The translations under genes and the position numbers were made by a program. DNA of 7,775 nucleotides, taken from positions 1 to 7,775 of the forward strand of contig CAMLOF010000142.1 in NCBI GenBank assembly GCA_946481585.1, given 5' to 3'. The stretch's first letter is position 1. Each line of letters starts with the position of its first letter. Of this stretch, positions 1 through 6,634 are shown piece by piece. This DNA is from an uncultured Macromonas sp. (GTDB lineage: Bacteria; Pseudomonadota; Gammaproteobacteria; Burkholderiales; Burkholderiaceae). The notes below the pieces were generated by a model. It ran no database searches, was not told the DNA's origin, and saw only the letters and a list, made by a program, of their open reading frames with translations.

Positions 1-50
1 GTTGCAGGCGGGCAAGCAGCGAATTCATGGCGGAGCGCCTAGTCGACGGG

Positions 51-127
51 TGGCCTGCCCGGAGGGACTCGAACCCCCGACCTGCTGCTTAGAAGGCAGC
101 TGCTCTATCCAGTTGAGCTACGGGCAG
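51..127 (-). tRNA. tRNA-Arg (anticodon TCT)
   Basis: A complete 77-nt cloverleaf can be folded on the minus strand. The acceptor stem CTGCCCG/CGGGCAG pairs over all seven positions, followed by discriminator G73 and an encoded CCA. The anticodon stem GCTGC/GCAGC closes the loop CTTCTAA, giving anticodon TCT, which reads AGA and probably AGG. The T arm GGGGG-TTCGAGT-CCCTC is standard. A20 in the D loop and C35 in the anticodon, both known arginyl-tRNA synthetase identity elements, are present. The first pair is C1-G72, whereas E. coli Arg(TCT) starts with G1. The gene lies downstream of tRNA-Pro on the same strand, and a hairpin ends 10 nt before its 5' end, so it is probably released from a common precursor. 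Confidence 0.96.
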
Positions 128-137
128 TGTTGAAGAA

Positions 138-164
138 ACAAAGGCCCAACGAGTGGGCCTTTGT
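138..164 (-). terminator. Hairpin between the two tRNA genes, terminator-like
   Basis: Positions 138-148 and 154-164 form a perfect 11-bp inverted repeat (ACAAAGGCCCA/TGGGCCTTTGT) with a 5-nt loop. Read on the minus strand, the second arm ends in TTTGT and runs into TTCTTC, an imperfect U-rich tail typical of a moderate intrinsic terminator. It follows the tRNA-Pro CCA end by 11 nt and precedes the tRNA-Arg 5' end by 10 nt. There is no room for a full promoter between hairpin and tRNA-Arg, so termination here must be incomplete, or the hairpin acts in processing instead. The plus-strand side is also T-rich, so it could work in both directions. Confidence 0.6.
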
Positions 165-175
165 CTTTGTCCATA

Positions 176-252
176 TGGTCGGAGCGAAAGGATTCGAACC
201 TTCGACCCTCTGCTCCCAAAGCAGATGCGCTACCAGACTGCGCTACGCTCCG
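176..252 (-). tRNA. tRNA-Pro (anticodon TGG)
   Basis: A complete 77-nt cloverleaf is present on the minus strand. The acceptor stem CGGAGCG/CGCTCCG pairs perfectly, with discriminator A73 and an encoded CCA. The anticodon stem TCTGC/GCAGA closes the loop TTTGGGA, giving anticodon TGG. C1-G72, A73, G35 and G36 are as expected for bacterial proline tRNAs, and the whole molecule resembles E. coli tRNA-Pro(TGG). It is the first of two tRNA genes in the transcription direction. A good -10 element sits 14 nt upstream of its 5' end. Confidence 0.97.
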
Positions 253-265
253 ACGTCAGCCCGAG

Positions 266-295
266 ATTGTAGCCGCTTGAAGGCCGCACTGACGG
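266..295 (-). promoter_or_regulatory. Candidate promoter of the tRNA-Pro/tRNA-Arg unit
   Basis: On the minus strand, TACAAT (positions 271 down to 266) matches the sigma-70 -10 consensus at five of six bases. It would start transcription about 7 nt before the tRNA-Pro 5' end. The stretch after it is G+C-rich (CTCGGGC), as in discriminators of stable-RNA promoters under stringent control. The -35 is weak: CCGTCA at 295-290 with an 18-bp spacer matches three of six bases. It occupies the 50-bp gap between the transferase stop codon and tRNA-Pro. Confidence 0.5.
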
Positions 296-302
296 CGCCG
301 CC

Positions 303-1007
303 TTATCTTTTCTCGTATTGCGTGGAGCCGAAGAGCACTTGCCGCGACTTGTCATCAGTCAGGGGCTTGCGTGCGTCTGCCAGCACCTGCACGGCGCGCT
401 GCACCGCTGGGCGCTCGGCGATCTTGTCGAACCATGCTTTCAGATGCGGGTAGTCGGCCCAGTCGATACCCTGGTTCTGCCAGCTGCGCAGCCATGGGAA
501 CACGGCGATGTCGGCAATGCTGTAGCTGCGCCCGCCAAGGTATGGGCTCGTCGCCAGGCGTTTGTCCATCACGCCGTACAGGCGTTTGGCCTCGTTGGTG
601 TATCTGTTGACGGCGTACTCGATTTTCTCTGGCGCATACATGCGGAAGTGGTGTGTCTGTCCCAGCATGGGGCCCACGCCGCCCATCTGGAACATCAGCC
701 ATTGCAGCACTTCGTACTTCTGGCGGTCCGTCTTGGGCAGGAGCTTGCCGAACTTGGAAGCCAGATAAAGGAGAATCGCGCCCGACTCGAAAAGCGATAT
801 CGGCTTGCCGTCCGGCCCATGCGGATCGACGATGGCGGGAATCTTGTTGTTCGGGCTGATCTTGAGGAAATCTGGCTGAAACTGGTCTCCCGCCCCGATA
901 TTGATGGGGTGCACCTGCCAGTCGCGGCCCAGCCGTTGGCCGCATTCTTCCAGCATGATGTGGACTTTGTGTCCATTCGGTGTGGGCCAACTGTAGACGT
1001 CGATCAT
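303..1007 (-). CDS. yfcG: Glutathione S-transferase-like protein, nu class (YfcG type)
   Basis: This 234-residue protein has the full two-domain glutathione transferase layout. The thioredoxin-like N-terminal domain covers about residues 1-85. It starts MIDVYSWPTPNGHK, carries the cis-proline motif NKIPAIVD at 54-61 and ends in the glutathione-binding ESGAILLYL at 74-82. The all-helical C-terminal domain covers about 95-215 and includes GPMLGQTHHF near 112-121 and the N-capping/hydrophobic staple region SIADIAVFPW at 163-172. Thr9 and Asn11 match the positions that replace the usual catalytic Tyr/Ser/Cys in E. coli YfcG. Relatives bind two glutathiones and reduce disulfides, with little classical transferase activity. 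The likely role is therefore cytosolic glutathione-dependent disulfide reduction (family inference). The ATG is preceded by AAGGAAA (1011-1017) at good spacing. The C-terminus is longer than in E. coli YfcG and charged. The gene is divergent from rimP; orthology to yfcG itself is probable but not proven. Confidence 0.92.
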   Translation of the reverse strand: MIDVYSWPTPNGHKVHIMLEECGQRLGRDWQVHPINIGAGDQFQPDFLKISPNNKIPAIVDPHGPDGKPISLFESGAILLYLASKFGKLLPKTDRQKYEVLQWLMFQMGGVGPMLGQTHHFRMYAPEKIEYAVNRYTNEAKRLYGVMDKRLATSPYLGGRSYSIADIAVFPWLRSWQNQGIDWADYPHLKAWFDKIAERPAVQRAVQVLADARKPLTDDKSRQVLFGSTQYEKR

Positions 1008-1036
1008 GTATTTCCTTGTTGGGTGGATCCTCGGAA

Positions 1037-1042
1037 ATTATG
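1037..1042 (-). promoter_or_regulatory. Weak candidate -10 element for the transferase gene
   Basis: CATAAT on the minus strand matches the sigma-70 -10 consensus at five of six bases and lies 30 nt before the start codon. No good -35 stands at 16-18 bp; GCGACA (1069-1064) is the best match but is 21 bp away. The inverted repeat at 1054-1083 overlaps the region where a -35 would be, so an activator or repressor is possible. Confidence 0.25.
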
Positions 1043-1053
1043 GTTGCTTTGAT

Positions 1054-1083
1054 GATTCGGGTCTGTCGCGAGTGCTCCGAATC
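1054..1083. repeat. Inverted repeat in the divergent intergenic region
   Basis: GATTCGG (1054-1060) and CCGAATC (1077-1083) are perfect 7-bp inverted half-sites with a 16-bp spacer, so their centres are 23 bp apart, about two helical turns. A second, shorter inverted pair overlaps it: AGTGC (1071-1075) and GCACT (1084-1088). The repeat lies upstream of the transferase start and about 35 bp upstream of the rimP -35 candidate. It has no T tract, so it is not an obvious terminator. It could be an operator for a dimeric regulator, or chance. Confidence 0.35.
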
Positions 1084-1116
1084 GCACTTTGGCGGCATGG
1101 CAGGCATGAAATGTGC

Positions 1117-1144
1117 TGCACAAGCCCCTCAATCGTGCTAAAAT
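1117..1144 (+). promoter_or_regulatory. Candidate promoter of the rimP-nusA-infB operon
   Basis: TGCACA (1117-1122, four of six matches to TTGACA) and TAAAAT (1139-1144, five of six matches to TATAAT) are separated by 16 bp. Transcription would begin near 1151 and give a leader of about 93 nt before rimP. This is the best sigma-70-like pair I found in the 236-bp gap on this strand. Its position directly upstream of the leader hairpin supports it. Confidence 0.45.
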
Positions 1145-1163
1145 GCGAGCTTCACGACCAAAT

Positions 1164-1192
1164 GGGCGGGTATCTACCGGCCCTTTTTTTTT
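1164..1192 (+). terminator. Terminator-like hairpin with T9 tract in the rimP leader (possible attenuator)
   Basis: GGGC (1164-1167) pairs with GCCC (1180-1183), and GGT (1169-1171) pairs with ACC (1176-1178) around the loop ATCT. One G-G mismatch separates the two helices. An unbroken run of nine T follows (1184-1192). This is the classic form of an intrinsic terminator, and it lies 51 nt before the rimP start and just downstream of the candidate operon promoter. Because the second gene encodes NusA, which modulates termination at such sites, this is a plausible autoregulatory attenuator. That role is inference. Confidence 0.65.
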
Positions 1193-1243
1193 GGCTCGTT
1201 CGCAATTGCACCCCAAAACAGCACGCAGGAAATACGCGCAGAC

Positions 1244-1819
1244 ATGACTTGGCAGCAAACCCTGGAGCAGACCGTCACCGGTCTCGGCTTTGACTTGGTG
1301 GACCTGGAGCGGTCCGCGGGTGGTCTGTTGCGCGTCACGATTGACTTGCCCTGGGTCCAGGGTGAGCCCGAGCACTTCATCACAGTGGAAGACTGCGAGA
1401 AGGTGACTCGTCAGCTGCAGTATCTGCTTGAGGTTGAGAACGTTGACTACAAGCGCCTGGAAGTGGGGTCGCCCGGTATTGATCGGCCGTTGCGCAACGA
1501 AAACGATTTTCTGCGCTTCCTTGGGCAGGTCGTGGATATCACGCTCAAGGAGCCGATCGGGGCGGCGGGCGGCGCTGTGGCAGCCAACCGCAAGAAGTTT
1601 CGCGGCACGCTGGAGCGCCCAGAAAGCGGCGAGGGCTGGCAGATCGTCTGGAGCGACGAGCCGCAGCGCAAGCCTGGGCAGCGCATCAGCAAGAAGGCGG
1701 CGCCAGCGCCAGTGCACGCTTTGGGTTTCACGCTGGACGAAATCCGCGAAGCCCGGCTGGCACCCATTGTGAATTTCAAGGGGCGCGGCGCGAGCAACGC
1801 GGGCGAACCTCAGGTTTGA
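1244..1819 (+). CDS. rimP: Ribosome maturation factor RimP
   Basis: The product is a 191-residue RimP. This cytosolic protein binds the pre-30S subunit and helps mature it before initiation. The N-terminal alpha/beta domain (about 1-84) contains [10 protein letters not shown] at 13-22, [12 protein letters not shown] at 47-58 and the family signature [12 protein letters not shown] at 72-83 (E. coli LEVSSPGLDRPL). The C-terminal Sm-like domain (about 86-178) starts [12 protein letters not shown] and ends [13 protein letters not shown]. The protein is about 40 residues longer than the 150-residue E. coli RimP. The extra length comes from insertions near 105-115 and 126-158, rich in Gly, Ala, Lys and Pro, plus a short tail. 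The start is the only suitable ATG; AGGA at 1227-1230 is 13 nt upstream, a rather long spacing. It is the first gene of the operon, 46 bp before nusA, as in most proteobacteria. Confidence 0.96.
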   Translation: MTWQQTLEQTVTGLGFDLVDLERSAGGLLRVTIDLPWVQGEPEHFITVEDCEKVTRQLQYLLEVENVDYKRLEVGSPGIDRPLRNENDFLRFLGQVVDITLKEPIGAAGGAVAANRKKFRGTLERPESGEGWQIVWSDEPQRKPGQRISKKAAPAPVHALGFTLDEIREARLAPIVNFKGRGASNAGEPQV

Positions 1820-1865
1820 ACTTTATTCAGATAGCAGCAGAGTACGGAAAGGCAGGCGAGTCAAA

Positions 1866-3365
1866 ATGAACCGCGAAATGTTGATGTTGATCGATGCGAT
1901 CTCCCGCGAGAAGAACGTGGAGCGCGACGTCGTCCTGGGTGCCGTGGAATCGGCGCTCGCCTCTGCCACCAAGAAGCTGCACAAGGGTGAGGTGGACATC
2001 CGCGTTGCCATCGACCCCGACAGCGGCGCTTACGAGACCTTCCGCCGTTGGCTCGTCGTGCCCGACGAAGCAGGCCTGCAGAACCCCGATGCCGAGGAGA
2101 TGTACTCCGACGCCATCGAAGACCACCCTGGCATCCAGGTGGGTGAATACATCGAGAAGCAGATCGAGTCCGTGCCCATCGGTCGCATTGGCGCCATGGC
2201 CGCGAAACAGGTGATCCTGCAGCGCATCCGCGACGCCGAGCGCGAAATGCTGCTCAACGACTTCATGTCCCGTGGCGACAAGATCTTTGTGGGCACGGTC
2301 AAGCGCCTGGACAAGGGTGATGTGATCGTCGAGAGCGGCCGCGTCGAAGGCCGCCTCAAGCGTGGCGAGATGATCCCGAAGGAAAACTTCCGCTCTGGTG
2401 ACCGCGTGCGCGCCATGATCATGGAAGTGGATCTGACGCTGCGCGGCGCGCCCATCCTTCTGTCGCGCGCAGCGCCTGAATTCATGATCGAACTCTTCCG
2501 CCAGGAAGTGCCCGAGATCGAACAAGGTCTGCTCGAAATCAAAACATGTGCCCGCGACCCTGGTTCCCGCGCCAAGATTGCCGTCCAGTCCTTCGACAAG
2601 CGCATCGACCCCATCGGCACCTGCGTCGGCGTGCGCGGCTCCCGCGTGAACGCGGTGACCAATGAACTGGCTGGTGAGCGTGTGGACATCGTTCTGTGGA
2701 GCGAAGACCCGGCCCAGTTTGTGATTGGTGCACTGGCTCCTGCCAACGTGCAGTCCATCGTGGTGGACGAAGAGCGCCACGCCATGGACGTGGTGGTGGA
2801 CGAGGAAAACCTGGCCATCGCCATTGGCCGTGGCGGCCAGAACGTGCGTCTGGCTTCCGACCTGACGGGCTGGAAGATCAACATCATGACCGCCGACGAG
2901 TCGGCGCAGAAGCAGGCCGAAGAGGCCAACGTGATCCGCAGCTTGTTCATGTCCAAGCTGGATGTGGACGAAGAAATCGCCGACATCCTGATCGAGGAAG
3001 GCTTCACCAGCCTTGAAGAAGTGGCCTATGTGCCGCTGCAGGAAATGCTCGAGATCGAGTCCTTCGACGAAGACACCGTCAACGAGTTGCGTGCCCGTGC
3101 CAAGGCTGCGCTGCTGACGATGGAAATCGCCAAGGAAGAAAGTGTTGATGAGGTGTCGCAGGACCTGCGTGACCTCGACGGCCTGACCACCGACCTGATC
3201 GCCAAGCTGGCAGAAGGTGGTGTGCACACCCGTGACGAACTGGCCGACCTGGCCACAGATGAATTGACCGCCATCACCGGCCAGACGCCCGAAGAAGCGA
3301 CGGCCCTGATCATGAAGGCGCGCGAACACTGGTTTACCGGTGACGACGCGAACGCGCAGTCTTGA
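1866..3365 (+). CDS. nusA: Transcription termination/antitermination factor NusA
   Basis: The product is a 499-residue NusA, close to the 495 residues of E. coli. NusA binds RNA polymerase, promotes pausing and hairpin formation at intrinsic terminators, and takes part in rRNA antitermination and Rho control. Visible domains in order: the RNA polymerase-binding N-terminal domain (about 1-130, with [10 protein letters not shown] at 56-65 and [16 protein letters not shown] at 112-127); S1 domain (about 138-202); KH1 with loop GVRG at 255-258 in the conserved context [10 protein letters not shown]...[12 protein letters not shown]2 with GRGG at 321-324; and two C-terminal acidic repeats (about 364-425 and 436-495) as in other proteobacterial NusA proteins. 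The ATG fits the family N-terminus; a weak purine-rich ribosome site (AGGCGAG, 1854-1860) precedes it. It lies 46 bp after rimP and 29 bp before infB. No key residue appears missing. Confidence 0.98.
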   Translation: MNREMLMLIDAISREKNVERDVVLGAVESALASATKKLHKGEVDIRVAIDPDSGAYETFRRWLVVPDEAGLQNPDAEEMYSDAIEDHPGIQVGEYIEKQIESVPIGRIGAMAAKQVILQRIRDAEREMLLNDFMSRGDKIFVGTVKRLDKGDVIVESGRVEGRLKRGEMIPKENFRSGDRVRAMIMEVDLTLRGAPILLSRAAPEFMIELFRQEVPEIEQGLLEIKTCARDPGSRAKIAVQSFDKRIDPIGTCVGVRGSRVNAVTNELAGERVDIVLWSEDPAQFVIGALAPANVQSIVVDEERHAMDVVVDEENLAIAIGRGGQNVRLASDLTGWKINIMTADESAQKQAEEANVIRSLFMSKLDVDEEIADILIEEGFTSLEEVAYVPLQEMLEIESFDEDTVNELRARAKAALLTMEIAKEESVDEVSQDLRDLDGLTTDLIAKLAEGGVHTRDELADLATDELTAITGQTPEEATALIMKAREHWFTGDDANAQS

Positions 3366-3369
3366 TCAC

Positions 3370-3384
3370 GGAGGCCCAACGGAG
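3370..3384 (+). promoter_or_regulatory. Ribosome binding site that decides the infB start
   Basis: GGAG at 3381-3384 stands 10 nt before ATG 3395, and a second GGAGG lies at 3370-3374. An in-frame TTG at 3362 overlapping the nusA stop codon would add 11 residues, but it has no Shine-Dalgarno sequence before it. The family N-terminus begins at the ATG, so I chose 3395. Confidence 0.7.
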
Positions 3385-3394
3385 AAGAAACTAT

Positions 3395-6253
3395 ATGTCT
3401 AGCAATACCGTCGCAGAATTCGCCGCTGAACTGAACAAACCCACCTCCATCCTGCTGGAACAGCTGGCTGGTGCGGGTGTGTCCAAAAACTCTCCTGCCG
3501 ATCCCATTTCGGAGTCGGACAAGCACAAGCTTCTGAGCTACTTGCAGGCCAGCCACGGCACGGCCAGCGCCGAGCGCAAGAAGATCACGCTGACCAAGAA
3601 ATCGACCACCGAGATCAAGCAGGCCGACGCCACGGGCCGTGCCCGCACGATTCAGGTGGAAGTGCGCAAGAAGCGCACATTCATCAAGCGAGATGACGAA
3701 CCTTCGGTGCCGTCTGCCGACGAGGATACCGGCCCCGTCGTTTCCGCGGTGGAAGAGGCTGAACTGGCTCGTCGTGAAGAAGAGGCACGCCGTCAGGCTG
3801 AACTGCTGCGTCGCCAGGAAGAAGAACTGGCGCAGAAGCGACGCGAGCGCGAAGAACAAGAAGCACGTGCTGCCGAAGCCGAGCGTCAACGCTTGGCTGC
3901 CGAGGAACAGGCACGTGCAGAAGCCGAAGCCCGCGCCAAGGCAGAAGCTGCCGCAGCGCCTGTGAAGCAGGTTGAGCCTGTTGCGGCGCCCGCCGAAGAT
4001 GCTGCGCGTGCAGCAGCAAAAGCAGAAGCAGAACTTCAGGCCAAGCAACGCCTTGAGGTCGAAAAGCAGGCAGAGGCCGAGCGTGCCCGTGACCTGGAAG
4101 AGCGCCGCCGCAAGGCGCTGGCTGAAGCCGAAGCTATCCGCGCGATGATGGCCGCGCCCAAGAAGGTGTTGGTGGCCAAGAAGCCGGAAGAGCCGAAACC
4201 TGCTGCGGTGGATGCGAAGGCCGGTATCAAGGGCACGCTGCACAAACCAGCGTCGGCTCCCAAGGCTGCACCTGCTGGAGCGCCGGGCGCTGGCGGCAAG
4301 AAAGAAGTCAAGTCTGAAAATCTTTCCTCGACCTGGAAAGACGACGCTGGCAAGAAAAAAGAACTCAAGACCCGTGGCGACACCGGCCCGAACAGGGGCG
4401 GCAGCAACTGGCGTGCAGGCCCCAAGGGCGGCAACCGCCGTGGTGGCCGCGACGACCGCGATCAATCCTCCAGCTTTGCCGCACCGGCCGAGCAAAAGAT
4501 CATCGAAGTGCACGTGCCCGAGACCATCACCGTGGCCGAACTGGCTCACAAGATGGCTCTCAAGTCGTCTGAGGTCATCAAGCAGTTGATGAAACTTGGC
4601 CAGATGGTCACCATCAACCAGTCGCTCGACCAGGACACCGCAATGATCGTGGTGGAAGAACTTGGTCACAAGGCTGTTGCGGCTGCACTGGATGACCCCG
4701 AGGCGTTCACCGAAGAAGAAGTGTCTTCTCAGCAGGCAGAGCTGATGCCGCGTGCGCCCGTGGTCACCGTCATGGGCCACGTGGACCACGGTAAGACTTC
4801 TCTGCTTGACTACATCCGCCGCGCCAAGGTGGCGGCTGGTGAGGCAGGCGGTATTACGCAGCACATTGGTGCCTACCACGTTGACACGCCTCGCGGCATG
4901 GTCACGTTCCTGGATACCCCGGGTCACGAGGCCTTCACGGCCATGCGTGCCCGTGGTGCGCAGGCCACCGACATTGTCATTCTGGTTTGTGCGGCAGACG
5001 ACGGCGTGATGCCCCAGACGAAGGAAGCCGTGAAGCACGCGAAAGCGGCTGGCGTGCCCATCGTCGTGGCCATGACCAAGATCGACAAGCCTGATGCCAA
5101 CCCCGAGCGAGTGAAGAGCGAGCTGGTGGGTGAAGAAGTCGTGCCGGAAGAGTTTGGCGGTGACTCGCCATTCGTCGGTGTGTCTTCCAAGACCGGCCAA
5201 GGTGTGGATGAATTGCTGGAGCAGGTGCTGCTGCAGGCAGAAGTGCTGGAACTCAAGGCGCCGGTGGAAGCCATGGCGAAGGGTCTGGTGATTGAAGCCC
5301 GTCTGGACAAAGGCCGCGGCGCCGTCGCCACCATTCTGGTGCAGTCGGGTACGCTCAAGGTGGGTGATGTGGTGCTGGCAGGCCAAACCTCTGGCCGTGT
5401 ACGCGCCATGTTGGACGAGAACGGACGCCCCACCAAGGAAGCTGGTCCTTCGATTCCTGTGGAAATCCAGGGTTTGGCCGAAGTGCCGCAGGCTGGTGAC
5501 GAGTTCATGGTGATGGCCGACGAGCGCCGTGCCCGTGAAATTGCCACCTACCGCGCCGGCAAGTTCCGTTCGACCAAGCTGGCCAAGCAACAGGCCGCGA
5601 AGCTCGAGAACATGTTCTCCGACATGCAGGCGGGCGAGGTCAAGACCCTGCCCATCATCGTCAAGGCCGACGTACAAGGTTCGCAGGAAGCGCTGGCCGC
5701 TTCGTTGCTCAAGCTTTCCACCGAAGAGGTGCGTGTGCAGCTGGTCTACGCCGGTGTCGGCGGAATCAGCGAGTCCGACGTGAACCTGGCCATTGCGTCC
5801 AAGGCGATCATCATTGGCTTCAACGTCCGCGCTGACGCGGGTGCCCGCAAGCACGCCGAAGCCAACGACGTCGATCTGCATTACTACAACATCATCTACG
5901 ACGCTGTCGATGAGTTGAAGGCGGCCATGTCCGGCATGTTGGCGCCCGAGAAGCGCGAGGAAGTCATCGGTACCGCCGAGATCCGTCGTGTGTTCGTGGC
6001 GTCGAAGATCGGTACGGTGGCGGGTTGCATGATCACCAATGGTCGTGCCACGCGTTCTGCCCACTTCCGCCTGCTGCGCGACAACGTGGTCATCTACACC
6101 GGTGAACTTGACTCGCTCAAGCGCGAGAAGGACGATGTGCGCGAGGTCAAGGAAGGCTTCGAGTGCGGTATCAAGCTCAAGAACTACAACGACATCAAAG
6201 AAGGTGACGTGCTGGAGCTCTTCGAGATCAAGGAAATCGCACGCACGATCTGA
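3395..6253 (+). CDS. infB: Translation initiation factor IF-2
   Basis: The product is a 952-residue IF-2 (E. coli 890), the GTPase that places formyl-methionyl-tRNA on the 30S subunit and promotes subunit joining. An IF2_N module (about 1-50) is followed by a long Ala/Glu/Arg-rich predicted coiled coil (about 118-252), a Lys/Ala/Pro linker and a basic Gly/Arg-rich stretch (about 325-356). A second IF2_N module follows (about 368-440). The G domain has G1 GHVDHGKT (461-468), G2 within [11 protein letters not shown]3 DTPGH (507-511), G4 TKID (561-564, Thr instead of the Asn seen in E. coli) and G5 SSK (597-599). Domains II and III lead to the C-terminal tRNA-binding domain, with AGCMITNG around Cys878 and the terminus [10 protein letters not shown]. 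The extra length over E. coli appears to lie mainly in the N-terminal half. ATG 3395 is chosen for its ribosome site and the family start; it lies 29 bp after nusA. Confidence 0.98.
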   Translation: MSSNTVAEFAAELNKPTSILLEQLAGAGVSKNSPADPISESDKHKLLSYLQASHGTASAERKKITLTKKSTTEIKQADATGRARTIQVEVRKKRTFIKRDDEPSVPSADEDTGPVVSAVEEAELARREEEARRQAELLRRQEEELAQKRREREEQEARAAEAERQRLAAEEQARAEAEARAKAEAAAAPVKQVEPVAAPAEDAARAAAKAEAELQAKQRLEVEKQAEAERARDLEERRRKALAEAEAIRAMMAAPKKVLVAKKPEEPKPAAVDAKAGIKGTLHKPASAPKAAPAGAPGAGGKKEVKSENLSSTWKDDAGKKKELKTRGDTGPNRGGSNWRAGPKGGNRRGGRDDRDQSSSFAAPAEQKIIEVHVPETITVAELAHKMALKSSEVIKQLMKLGQMVTINQSLDQDTAMIVVEELGHKAVAAALDDPEAFTEEEVSSQQAELMPRAPVVTVMGHVDHGKTSLLDYIRRAKVAAGEAGGITQHIGAYHVDTPRGMVTFLDTPGHEAFTAMRARGAQATDIVILVCAADDGVMPQTKEAVKHAKAAGVPIVVAMTKIDKPDANPERVKSELVGEEVVPEEFGGDSPFVGVSSKTGQGVDELLEQVLLQAEVLELKAPVEAMAKGLVIEARLDKGRGAVATILVQSGTLKVGDVVLAGQTSGRVRAMLDENGRPTKEAGPSIPVEIQGLAEVPQAGDEFMVMADERRAREIATYRAGKFRSTKLAKQQAAKLENMFSDMQAGEVKTLPIIVKADVQGSQEALAASLLKLSTEEVRVQLVYAGVGGISESDVNLAIASKAIIIGFNVRADAGARKHAEANDVDLHYYNIIYDAVDELKAAMSGMLAPEKREEVIGTAEIRRVFVASKIGTVAGCMITNGRATRSAHFRLLRDNVVIYTGELDSLKREKDDVREVKEGFECGIKLKNYNDIKEGDVLELFEIKEIARTI

Positions 6254-6261
6254 GCGCCGCC

Positions 6262-6633
6262 ATGCCTGCCAAGAAATCATCCACCAATCGCAGCTTCAAG
6301 GTCGCTGATCAGATTCAGCGCGACCTGACCGAGCTTATCGCGCGCGAGTTGAAAGACCCGCGCGTGGGCATGGTCACGCTGCAAGCGGTGGAGGTGACGC
6401 CAGACTACGCGCACGCCAAGGTGTTCTTCAGCCTGCTCACGGGTGACCCGCAGGAAACAGAGCTTGCCCTGAACCAGGCTGCAGGCTTCCTGCGCAACGG
6501 TTTGTTCAAGCGGCTGCACATTCACACTGTGCCGACCTTGCATTTCCATTTCGACCGCAGCGTAGAGCGTGCTGCCGACATGAATGCACTGATTGCCAAG
6601 GCCGTGGCGTCTCGCTCCAAGGACTCCGACTGA
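6262..6633 (+). CDS. rbfA: 30S ribosome-binding factor RbfA
   Basis: The product is a 123-residue RbfA, the small single-KH-like-domain protein that binds immature 30S subunits near the 16S 5' helix and is needed for late maturation and cold growth. Family marks are [17 protein letters not shown] (10-26), the [20 protein letters not shown] segment (29-48), AKVFFSLL (52-59) and [19 protein letters not shown] (92-110). The length is near the usual 120-135 residues. The gene starts 8 bp after the infB stop and has no clear Shine-Dalgarno sequence in those bases; AAGGAA lies about 27 nt upstream inside infB, too far to act directly. Expression is therefore likely coupled to translation of infB. 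The stop codon is one base before the truB ATG. Confidence 0.96.
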   Translation: MPAKKSSTNRSFKVADQIQRDLTELIARELKDPRVGMVTLQAVEVTPDYAHAKVFFSLLTGDPQETELALNQAAGFLRNGLFKRLHIHTVPTLHFHFDRSVERAADMNALIAKAVASRSKDSD

Positions 6634-6634
6634 C

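Noticed and set aside
1..50. Possible start of a minus-strand gene at ATG 28-26 (MNSLLARLQ), or the end of a plus-strand gene stopping at 40-42.
   Set aside because: Too few codons are inside the window to recognise a protein, and no strong ribosome site is visible. Only a weak GGCG/CGCC hairpin (29-39) without a T tract lies behind tRNA-Arg.
318..1052. A plus-strand 244-codon open frame opposite the glutathione transferase.
   Set aside because: It shows no family features, and the minus strand encodes a full-length conserved transferase with a ribosome site.
1040..1141. A 33-codon plus-strand frame with four cysteines in the divergent intergenic region.
   Set aside because: Poor start context, overlap with the inverted repeats and promoter candidates, and no resemblance to a known small protein.
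1143..1247. A 34-codon plus-strand frame through the leader hairpin that ends in ATGA at the rimP start, like a coupled leader peptide.
   Set aside because: Its ATG overlaps the -10 element, so it would lie upstream of the transcript start. It has no ribosome site, and the T tract simply reads as Pro-Phe-Phe-Leu. It would be worth revisiting if transcription starts further upstream.
4145..4150. Tandem in-frame ATG codons in infB (residues 251-252) as a possible internal start for a short IF-2 isoform, as known in E. coli.
   Set aside because: No Shine-Dalgarno sequence precedes them, so the sequence alone does not support an isoform.
3741..4150. Repetitive Glu/Ala/Arg codons in infB that look like a DNA repeat.
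   Set aside because: The repetition is at the amino-acid level and fits the charged coiled-coil linker usual in IF-2; I see no exact tandem DNA unit.
3026..6280. A minus-strand open frame of more than 1000 codons opposite infB, and a 500-codon one opposite nusA.
   Set aside because: These are shadows of high G+C codon usage in infB and nusA. Their translations are His-, Leu- and Arg-rich without recognisable domains, while the plus strand encodes clear essential proteins.
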